This document shows positions 1-6,343 of a stretch of DNA of 64,000 nt, piece after piece. Made by a program: the position numbers and the translations under genes. The stretch covers positions 107,149-171,148 of the forward strand of contig NZ_BMGT01000003.1 of the NCBI RefSeq assembly GCF_014640335.1, in the 5' to 3' direction. The notes under the pieces were generated by a model that saw only the letters and a program-made list of their open reading frames with translations, had not been told where the DNA came from and made no database searches. The stretch is from Edaphobacter dinghuensis (lineage in GTDB: Bacteria > Acidobacteriota > Terriglobia > Terriglobales > Acidobacteriaceae). Numbering within the stretch: position 1 is the stretch's first letter; each line of letters opens with the position of its first letter.

Positions 1-131
1 AATTGTAGCGAATTGACTGGAACTCTTTTGCAATGGCTATTCGGTTTATTTTGTTATAGCTATGGTGTTCTGGGGCTTGACAGTGAACAAGCACCGGCAA
101 CCGCAGGTCCTTCGACTCGGCTGCAACATCG

Positions 132-206
132 CTCAGAATGACAAGCTTGCCCTTCAGCCGAGATGACAAGCTTTTCTCTCGCGCAGAGATGACAAATCTT
201 TCTCTG
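132..206. repeat. Three imperfect tandem repeats built on ATGACAAGCTT
   Basis: Three copies of a unit containing ATGACAAGCTT or ATGACAAATCTT followed by TTCTCTC/G begin near 138, 163 and 189, so the period is 25-26 bases. The first copy continues leftward into a CTTCGACTCGGCTGC-type stretch. The block sits just beyond the stop of the beta-propeller gene. I see no gene in the first 220 bases. Function is unknown. Confidence 0.55.
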
Positions 207-220
207 TTTTGTGCGGAAGC

Positions 221-1513
221 TCAGGACTTTAGTTTGAAGGCTTTGGTGACGATGGCGTTGGGAGAGCTTCCGGCGGGCAGGATGGTAAAGAGGGTGGGGC
301 CTGCCTTGTCCTGCGTGCGGATGACGGAGACGTCGCCGGAGTGGGCGTCGGCGGCGAGCAGAAGGTGCTCGTCGGCGGAGAAGGCGAGGGCGTCGGGCTC
401 GGAGCCGGTGTGGACGCTGTTGGAGACGCGGCCGTCGTCGATGCTGTAGAGGCTGAGGGAGTCGGCGCCGAAGTTGGAGACCCAGAGGGAGCTGTTGTCG
501 CGGCTGACGATTCCGTGGGTGGGCTTGTTGCCGATGGCCTGCGTCCAGCCGACCTGGTTGTTCCAGGTGTCGATCTCGGAGATGCTGTCGGAGTCGAAGT
601 TAGAGACGAAGATCTCGCCCCCGTCGGGCTTCATGGCGAGGTTGACGGGTGTCTTGCCGACGTCGAGCAGTGTGAGCAGATGGTCGGTGAGGGCTGACGC
701 ATCCTGCCGTGCGGCCCAGGAGCCGGGAGCGGCGGCCAGACTGACAACCATGACCTGATGGCCGTCGGAGCAGGCGACAAAGACCTTGGAGGAGTCGGGA
801 AGGATGACGGCGTCGGTGGCTCCGGGGCAACCGTCGAAGGTGGCACGGAAGTGCAGAATGCGCGAGGGGTCCGATGGCGATGCTTCGTAGGGGGCTACGT
901 CGTAGATGGAGATACTGCCGCTGCCTCGGTTGGTGACGACTAGAGTGCGGTTGTCGGGTGAGATGCGAGCGAGGCCGGGTTGCTCGCCGGTGCCGGCGAC
1001 GGCGATCTCGCGGCGATGGTCGAGGTCGAGCACGCTAACAGAGTTGGAGCCGGAGTTGGCGACGTAGGCGCGGTGGCCGGTGTCGTCGACGCTGATGGCG
1101 TATGGGCGGTGATGGACGGGGATGGTGGCAACGACGCTGTTGGTCTCGGCGTCGATGACGGAGACGCTGTCGGACTTGGTGTTGACGACGTAGACCTCAT
1201 TGCGGGCAGGGTTCACGGCGAGGCCGGTGGGATCGTCGCCGACGCGGAGGGTGCGGTCCTGGCGAAGATAGACGAGGTCGAGCACAGAGACGGTGTTAGA
1301 GCCGCCGTTGCTGACGTAGGCGAACTCGTGGTATCCGGCGGGGACATCGGGGAAACCGTTGCGGCGGCAGCCGGAACAGGCGGCAAGCAGCGTGAGAGCG
1401 GCGGCAGCGGCGAAAAAGCGGGATGGGAGCAGAAGATGACGGGGGGTTGGCACTGTTGCGAGTCTATCGAGGAGGTTGAGGTGGAGCAAGTTGTTTGACC
1501 GGGACATCCCCAT
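221..1513 (-). CDS. YVTN-family beta-propeller lipoprotein
   Basis: 430 residues. An N-terminal hydrophobic segment (about residues 31-45) ends in a lipobox, LLAAC, with Cys46 as the predicted lipidation site, so the protein is probably anchored in the cell envelope. The rest is made of repeats of about 40 residues with blade signatures such as YVSNGGSNTVSVLDL, YVVNTKSDSVSVID and YVANSGSNSVSVLDL, typical of YVTN/YncE-like seven-bladed propellers. No catalytic residues can be named; such proteins usually bind ligands or partner proteins. The region before the hydrophobic segment is long. A GTG at 1453 (residue 21) would give a more usual lipoprotein signal and is an alternative start. It lies 51 bases downstream of rph on the same strand and may be co-transcribed. 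Confidence 0.85.
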   Translation of the reverse strand: MGMSRSNNLLHLNLLDRLATVPTPRHLLLPSRFFAAAAALTLLAACSGCRRNGFPDVPAGYHEFAYVSNGGSNTVSVLDLVYLRQDRTLRVGDDPTGLAVNPARNEVYVVNTKSDSVSVIDAETNSVVATIPVHHRPYAISVDDTGHRAYVANSGSNSVSVLDLDHRREIAVAGTGEQPGLARISPDNRTLVVTNRGSGSISIYDVAPYEASPSDPSRILHFRATFDGCPGATDAVILPDSSKVFVACSDGHQVMVVSLAAAPGSWAARQDASALTDHLLTLLDVGKTPVNLAMKPDGGEIFVSNFDSDSISEIDTWNNQVGWTQAIGNKPTHGIVSRDNSSLWVSNFGADSLSLYSIDDGRVSNSVHTGSEPDALAFSADEHLLLAADAHSGDVSVIRTQDKAGPTLFTILPAGSSPNAIVTKAFKLKS

Positions 1514-1564
1514 CCCTGACGGAGCGCGAGAGATGGGAGTGCCAGGTGCATTTATTCAAAAGAA

Positions 1565-2311
1565 CTATGATGCGGCTTCGAGGACCGCGCTTTGGGCGGC
1601 GAGGAGATCGCCGATACCCTTTTCGGCGTAGTCGAGCATCTGGTTGAGCTGCTGGCGGGTGTAGGAGTTCTTTTCGGCAGTGGCCTGGGTTTCGATGAGG
1701 CCGCCGTCAGCGAGCATGACGACGTTCATGTCGACTTCGGCGCGAGAGTCCTCTTCGTAGCAGAGGTCGAGCAGGACGTGGCCGTCGACGATGCCGACCG
1801 AGGTGGCGGCGAGCATCTGGCGCAGGGGCGAGGCTTTGAGGGTTCCAGCGGCGACCAGCTTGTTAAGGGCGATGGCGAGGGCGACGCAGGCTCCGGTGAT
1901 GGCCGCGGTGCGGGTTCCCCCGTCGGCCTGGAGGACGTCGCAGTCGAGGATGATGGTGCGCTCGCCGAGGGCCTTCATGTCGACGACGGAGCGCAGGCTG
2001 CGGCCGATGAGGCGCTGAATCTCGTGGGTGCGGCCGCCGATCTTGCCGCGTTCGGACTCGCGTGCGGTGCGGGTGAGGGTGGCGCGGGGAAGCATTCCAT
2101 ACTCTGCCGTGACCCAGCCGCGGCCGGAGTTGCGCAGCCAGCCGGGGACGCCCTGCTCGATAGAGGCGTTGCAGAGGACGCGGGTATTGCCGGTTTCGAT
2201 GAGGACTGAGCCCTCGGGCATAACGATGAAGCCGGGAGTGATGCGGGTGGGGCGAAGGGCGTCGGCGGCACGATGGTCGGGCCGGAAGAGCTGCGATGGG
2301 GCTTGGGGCAT
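1565..2311 (-). CDS. rph: Ribonuclease PH
   Basis: 248 residues, the usual length for RNase PH, the phosphorolytic 3'-to-5' exoribonuclease that trims tRNA precursors. The start contains [19 protein letters not shown], followed by [19 protein letters not shown] and [20 protein letters not shown], which are hallmark stretches of the family. [15 protein letters not shown] and the phosphate-binding segment [19 protein letters not shown] are also present. The protein is expected to be a cytosolic hexamer. The gene is read away from the two-component system, sharing the 300-base intergenic region 2312-2612. Confidence 0.97.
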   Translation of the reverse strand: MPQAPSQLFRPDHRAADALRPTRITPGFIVMPEGSVLIETGNTRVLCNASIEQGVPGWLRNSGRGWVTAEYGMLPRATLTRTARESERGKIGGRTHEIQRLIGRSLRSVVDMKALGERTIILDCDVLQADGGTRTAAITGACVALAIALNKLVAAGTLKASPLRQMLAATSVGIVDGHVLLDLCYEEDSRAEVDMNVVMLADGGLIETQATAEKNSYTRQQLNQMLDYAEKGIGDLLAAQSAVLEAAS

Positions 2312-2612
2312 GAAAGGATTATAGTTGTGAAGAGATTTAGTTACTAAAGTTTAGGCGCTTCCTTCCCGGAATGGGAAGGTGTTTTATTTTGGGAAAAGTG
2401 TAGAAATGGGAATTTTGCTTAGAATTTTGGGAATATCTTGGGATGCAGGTGCAAGATTGATTCCGATTTGGGAAATCCGAGGCAGATTACCGAAGAAATA
2501 GGGTATAGTTCTGCTTTCTAAGCAAGCACTTAGAGAGAGAGTTCCAGTTTGGCACTTGAATTGATTACGAAAGTGCATCCGCTCCGACTAGTGAGCGAAT
2601 TGGAGCTAGCGC
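2312..2612. promoter_or_regulatory. Divergent control region with GGGAA iterations and a hairpin
   Basis: This 301-base gap lies between rph (minus) and the kinase gene (plus) and is more A+T-rich than its surroundings. A perfect 7-bp stem, CCTTCCC (2361-2367) with GGGAAGG (2373-2379), is followed by a T-rich stretch. GGGAA or GGGAT recurs at 2373, 2391, 2408, 2429, 2440 and 2470, several times as TTTGGGAA. The right part carries a sigma-54-like promoter, listed separately. A possible 64-residue frame on the minus strand here has no support. Confidence 0.45.
2550..2565 (+). promoter_or_regulatory. Sigma-54-like -24/-12 promoter
   Basis: The sequence TGGCACTTGAATTGAT matches the sigma-54 consensus TGGCACG-N4-TTGCW in the -24 box and in the spacing. 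GG is at 2551-2552 and the TTG of the -12 box at 2561-2563. The normally near-invariant C at -12 is A here, which weakens the call. Transcription would start near 2576, about 37 bases before the kinase start. The position makes sense because the operon encodes a sigma-54 activator. Confidence 0.4.
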
Positions 2613-3383
2613 ATGCAGGCAATACAGAGCAGGAGAGCCTCAGAGTTGGTTGATCGATCCAGATTGAGAACGCCTGGAGGTGTCGCCGAAGGCGCAGGAC
2701 TGGCGCATGATGCTGGAAACCTGCTGGGCGCGTTGACGCTCTACTCCGAGCTGCTGGCTATGCCGGGGGTGCTGCATGAAGAGTACCGCGAGTTTGCCGG
2801 AGAGTTGCGCCTGCTGAGCGAGCGGAGCTGGGCGATGATCAACCGTTTGGTGAACCATGCAAGGGCAGAGCAAATCGAGACGGAAAGCGAAGCAATCGTG
2901 CTGCCGGAGGTTGTGGAGCGATCGAGAGGGCTCTTAAGCCGGGTTGCCGGCCGGCCGGTCGAGGTGGTTTATGGTGCCGGAGCCTATGAGCGAGTGGACA
3001 CAAGCGTAGAGGTCGCGGAGCGGATTTTGACCAACCTGGTGAAAAATGCGTCGGAGGCGACGACCGGAGCGGAGAGCATCGCGGTGGTGGTGGAGGGTGC
3101 GCTTGAGGGGGCTCGCAGACGAGTGAAGATGACGGTTCGCGACCAGGGATGCGGGATGAGTGCGGCTGCTGTGGAACGACTGATGAGGGCAGGCGGCATC
3201 TCTTCGGCGAGCGGAAGAGGGATTGGCTTTTGCGTGGTGCGGGAGTTGGTGGCGATGTCGGGCGGATGCCTGAAGGTATCGAGTGAGATGGGGCAGGGGA
3301 CGAGCATCTCGGTGGAGTGGTATGTCGCTGAGGTTAAAGTCGAGCCAGTGCAGCAGGCCGCGCTGGCGGGTGGACAGATTTAA
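2613..3383 (+). CDS. Cytosolic sensor histidine kinase (NtrB-like transmitter)
   Basis: 256 residues with no membrane segment and no recognisable sensor domain ahead of the transmitter. The dimerisation/phosphoacceptor helix carries AHDAGNLLGALTLYSELL with His32 as the likely phosphorylated residue. The ATPase domain follows: N box NLVKNASEA, G1 box DQGCGMSAAAV, G2 box GRGIGFCVVRELVAMSGG, and a closing GTSISVEW strand. It is probably the partner of the NtrC-type regulator 68 bases downstream. The input signal is unknown and must come through another protein or the short N-terminus. The start is supported by TTGGAG nine bases upstream. Confidence 0.85.
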   Translation: MQAIQSRRASELVDRSRLRTPGGVAEGAGLAHDAGNLLGALTLYSELLAMPGVLHEEYREFAGELRLLSERSWAMINRLVNHARAEQIETESEAIVLPEVVERSRGLLSRVAGRPVEVVYGAGAYERVDTSVEVAERILTNLVKNASEATTGAESIAVVVEGALEGARRRVKMTVRDQGCGMSAAAVERLMRAGGISSASGRGIGFCVVRELVAMSGGCLKVSSEMGQGTSISVEWYVAEVKVEPVQQAALAGGQI

Positions 3384-3424
3384 ACAGAAAGAAATTGGCT
3401 GGAGTTTTAAACAGAAATTGGCTG
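3379..3424 (+). repeat. Near-duplicated segment between kinase and regulator genes
   Basis: TTTAAACAGAAA-(GAAA)-TTGGCTG at 3379-3401 is repeated without the inner GAAA at 3406-3424. The first copy overlaps the kinase stop codon. It looks like a small local duplication in the intercistronic gap. Confidence 0.5.
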
Positions 3425-3451
3425 TAGTCGGCGTCGACAGAGGAGGATTGG

Positions 3452-4975
3452 ATGGCTGGAGTCATTGGATGGGATGAGGATGTTCCGACAGGCGTGCTGA
3501 TCGGGTTGACTCCGCTGGGAGGAGAGGCGGTTGCCGCGGAGGTAAAGAAAGACCGCACCTCCGGACACATGGAGCTGCTGCATGTGATGGTCGTCGACGA
3601 CGATGAGGCAGTGCGGAAGGCATGTTGCGAGATTGCAGGACGGCTGGGCTGCGTTGTGGTTGGTGCGGGGAACGCGACAGCGGCGCAGGCGATCCTGAAG
3701 GACCATCAGATTGATTTAATTTTGCTGGATTTGAAGTTGCCGGGTGGTGGCGGGATGGCGCTGCTGGAGCAGGTGAAGATGCTGCATCCGGAGACGGCGG
3801 TGGTGGTGATGACGGCGTTTGCTACGGTGTCGTCGGCGGTGGAGGCGATGCGGATTGGAGCGAGCGACTATCTGACCAAGCCCTTTGCGCTGGAGGACCT
3901 GACCCTGGTGCTGGAGCGCGCAGGACAGCGGCACCATATGGATGTGCAGAGCCGTCAACTGCGGGAGCGCCTGCGAACGCAGCAGGGCGTCAGCGGCCTG
4001 GTAGGGCAGTCGCCGGAGATGGAGAAGCTGTACAGAATTCTGTCGAAGGTAGCCTTTTCGACGCATCCGGTACTGATTCTGGGCGAGAGCGGAACGGGCA
4101 AGGAGCTGGTGGCGCGGTCGATCCACTTTAATGGAACGAATGCGGCGAAGCCGTTTATTGCAGTGGACTGCGGTTCGTTGGTGCCTACCCTGATTGAGAG
4201 TGAGCTGTTCGGGCATGTGAAGGGGGCGTTTACCGGGGCTGACCGGGCCAAAGAAGGATTGCTGGCTACGGCAGATGGAGGCACGGTTTTTCTGGATGAG
4301 ATTGGGGAGCTTCCGCTGGATCTGCAGTCGAAGCTGTTGCGGGCGTTGCAGGAGAAGGAGGTGCGCCCGGTAGGAGCAACGCAGGCGCGGCCGATCTCGG
4401 CTCGTGTGCTGGCGGCGACCAACCGCGACCTGGCAACGATGGTGGAGCAGGGACGGTTTCGCAAGGACCTTTACTTCCGGCTGAATGTGGTGAATCTGCG
4501 GATTCCGCCGCTGCGAAACCGGCGCGAGGATATCGCTCCGCTGGCCATGCATTTTTTGGCGAAGATGCAGAAGGAGACCGGGGCCGAGCGGGTCTTCTCC
4601 GACGATACGCTGCGCATGATGATCGAATATGACTGGCCGGGCAATGTGCGCGAGCTGGAGAATGCGATCGAGCGAGCGTGCGCGTTGTCGTCGGGGCCGG
4701 TGCTACATATGGGCGACCTGCCGACGCAGTTGCAGGACTTCAGAATGCAGCGTGGAGGCTCGAGCGTGGCCAACGGGATGGAGCAGGCGGATGAGGATAA
4801 CGACCTGGCGGCGCCGAAGGCTGGGATTGTCTCGATTGCAGAGCTGGAGAAGAAAGCTATTATGGATACGCTGCGGCAGCTGAATGGAGACAAGCTGATG
4901 GCGGCACGGCTCCTGGGAATCGGAAAGACAACACTTTATCGAAAGCTGAAGGAGTACGGGATCGCCGAGGCTTAG
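3452..4975 (+). CDS. NtrC-family sigma-54-dependent response regulator
   Basis: 507 residues with three domains. The receiver (about 45-160) has VVDDDE, phosphoacceptor Asp93 in LLDLKLPG and Lys143 in YLTKPF. The AAA+ domain (about 182-420) has Walker A GESGTGKE, the sigma-54 contact loop GAFTGA (258-263), Walker B VFLDEIGELP and an arginine-finger region RFRKDLYFRLNV. The C-terminal Fis-type helix-turn-helix contains GDKLMAARLLGIGKTTLYRKL. It should activate sigma-54 promoters once phosphorylated by the kinase upstream. AGGAGG at 3441-3446, six bases before this ATG, supports the start. Translation could instead begin at 3569 (MELLHVMVVDDD), which would remove an unusual 39-residue N-terminal extension. 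Confidence 0.93.
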   Translation: MAGVIGWDEDVPTGVLIGLTPLGGEAVAAEVKKDRTSGHMELLHVMVVDDDEAVRKACCEIAGRLGCVVVGAGNATAAQAILKDHQIDLILLDLKLPGGGGMALLEQVKMLHPETAVVVMTAFATVSSAVEAMRIGASDYLTKPFALEDLTLVLERAGQRHHMDVQSRQLRERLRTQQGVSGLVGQSPEMEKLYRILSKVAFSTHPVLILGESGTGKELVARSIHFNGTNAAKPFIAVDCGSLVPTLIESELFGHVKGAFTGADRAKEGLLATADGGTVFLDEIGELPLDLQSKLLRALQEKEVRPVGATQARPISARVLAATNRDLATMVEQGRFRKDLYFRLNVVNLRIPPLRNRREDIAPLAMHFLAKMQKETGAERVFSDDTLRMMIEYDWPGNVRELENAIERACALSSGPVLHMGDLPTQLQDFRMQRGGSSVANGMEQADEDNDLAAPKAGIVSIAELEKKAIMDTLRQLNGDKLMAARLLGIGKTTLYRKLKEYGIAEA

Positions 4976-5058
4976 GAGCTTGGGTTGACATCGCACAAGC
5001 TATACCAGGCGGGCAGGAGAAGCGATGCAGATTTGTGGCGTCATCCCGAAGAGTCACT

Positions 5059-5628
5059 ATGGACTTGTCGATGCTTTGGACGGTACTGAGCTGGGCATGG
5101 ATTGCATCTGAGGTCGGCATCCTTTTACTGACGAGGACCAGCCGGAGTACGGGCGAGGTTCAAGATCGCGGTTCCATCCTCATCCTGTGGGGAGCGCTGT
5201 TGTCTGCTATCTCGCTGGGGCGATGGTTCGGTGAGAGCCATGCCCGGACGATGTTTCATGACGCGCATTGGCTTCGGCCAGCCAGTGTGGTCATTTTTGC
5301 CGTGGCGCTTGCATTGCGATGGACCGCAGTGATTACGCTGGGAAGATCTTTCAGCGCGAATGTAGCCATTCGTGCAACGCAGTCGCTGCACACGACGGGG
5401 CTGTATCGCATTGTCCGTCATCCTTCTTATACCGGGTTGATCTTCATTTTTTTTGCAGAAGCGTTGCGCACGCGCAACTGGGTTGGGTTCGCTATTGTTA
5501 TGGTCCCGACCACGGCTGCGCTGATTTATCGTATTCGTGTTGAAGAGGCTGCTCTGCGTTCGGCTTTCGGTGAGGAGTATGCAGCGTACAGCAGGAGGAC
5601 GAAGCGGCTTATTCCCGGCCTCTATTGA
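5059..5628 (+). CDS. ICMT/PEMT-like membrane methyltransferase
   Basis: About 189 residues with four to five hydrophobic segments. The C-terminal half has the isoprenylcysteine carboxyl methyltransferase-type signature: GLYRIVRHPSYTG, then RIRVEEAALRSAFGEEY and an end in RLIPGLY. Bacterial members are SAM-dependent membrane methyltransferases of mostly unknown substrate. The start is uncertain. A GTG at 5035 is in frame, but the only good ribosome-binding site (AGGAGA, 5015-5020) is too far from it and instead serves an out-of-frame ATG at 5025 that opens a 28-codon frame. Confidence 0.8.
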   Translation: MDLSMLWTVLSWAWIASEVGILLLTRTSRSTGEVQDRGSILILWGALLSAISLGRWFGESHARTMFHDAHWLRPASVVIFAVALALRWTAVITLGRSFSANVAIRATQSLHTTGLYRIVRHPSYTGLIFIFFAEALRTRNWVGFAIVMVPTTAALIYRIRVEEAALRSAFGEEYAAYSRRTKRLIPGLY

Positions 5629-5686
5629 TCCGGTGGAGTGGCGGGTGAGGTAGATTGTCAGAGAGGCATTTGGGAGGAGAACGACT

Positions 5687-5947
5687 ATGCGGTGTACGCA
5701 TTTGAACCAGATACAGAAGGTCAAGCCTTCATCGAAGGGTTGTGAAGACTGCTTGAAGATCGGCGGCAGATGGGTGCATCTGCGGATGTGCATGATCTGT
5801 GGGCATGTCGCGTGCTGCGACTCGTCTCCGAACCGCCATGCGACCGCGCATTTTCATGCGACGAAGCATCCGATTATGCGATCGGTCGAGCCTGGTGAAG
5901 ATTGGGGCTGGTGCTATGTCGATGAGATTGAGGTCAATGTCGTTTGA
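5687..5947 (+). CDS. UBP-type zinc finger protein
   Basis: 86 residues made almost entirely of a ZnF-UBP domain. The zinc-ligand pattern is visible: an early CTH, then CEDC, CMIC, CC, and HATAHFHATKH, with the aromatic GWCYVD near the end. In eukaryotes this fold binds the free C-terminus of ubiquitin. Stand-alone bacterial copies exist but have no established ligand. The protein is probably cytosolic. GGAGGAGAACGACT lies just upstream of the ATG and gives a strong ribosome-binding site. Confidence 0.85.
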   Translation: MRCTHLNQIQKVKPSSKGCEDCLKIGGRWVHLRMCMICGHVACCDSSPNRHATAHFHATKHPIMRSVEPGEDWGWCYVDEIEVNVV

Positions 5948-6022
5948 CGCAGATTTTCCAGACCATGTGCCGAGTTTGCTATGCTGGGCTCACCCTTTGA
6001 AAGAGAGTCGAGCCTTTAAGAG

Positions 6023-6244
6023 ATGTCAGAAGAAGTAGTGAAGATTACAGTTCGTCCCAATGGCCCATTGCGTGTCGAAGGCCATATTGTGTTGACCGAT
6101 GCCGATGGCAAGGAGTGGGACCTGACGGGCAAGCCGGCAGTTTCGCTTTGCCGCTGCGGGGCAAGTGAAAAGCGGCCATTCTGCGATGGATCGCATAACA
6201 AGGTGGGATTTCAATGCTCGGCCAGTCCGGCGCTGCTTACCTAG
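6023..6244 (+). CDS. CDGSH iron-sulfur domain protein
   Basis: 73 residues. The CDGSH motif CRCGASEKRPFCDGSH gives the three Cys and one His ligands of a [2Fe-2S] cluster of the mitoNEET type. Such small soluble proteins are redox or cluster-transfer factors; the partner is unknown. The N-terminal strands (VKITVRPNGPLRVEGHI) fit the beta-rich part of the family. It is the third of three consecutive small genes and is followed by a strong terminator. Confidence 0.9.
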   Translation: MSEEVVKITVRPNGPLRVEGHIVLTDADGKEWDLTGKPAVSLCRCGASEKRPFCDGSHNKVGFQCSASPALLT

Positions 6245-6272
6245 GCGCTGGAGCTTGGGAGTGGATCAAAGT

Positions 6273-6310
6273 ACGAATCGACCGTGTGAACCGCGGTCGA
6301 TTCGTGCTTT
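6273..6310 (+). terminator. Rho-independent terminator after the CDGSH gene
   Basis: A perfect 12-bp stem, ACGAATCGACCG (6273-6284) with CGGTCGATTCGT (6294-6305), has a nine-base loop and is followed by GCTTTTAG. It separates the small-gene cluster from the CocE hydrolase gene. Confidence 0.75.
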
Positions 6311-6343
6311 TAGATGATGATTTTATTTTGAGGTAAGGCTTTG

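Noticed and set aside
2384-2578. 64-codon minus-strand frame in the rph/kinase intergenic region
   Set aside because: No ribosome-binding site, no recognisable sequence, and it overlaps the sigma-54-like promoter and repeat motifs.
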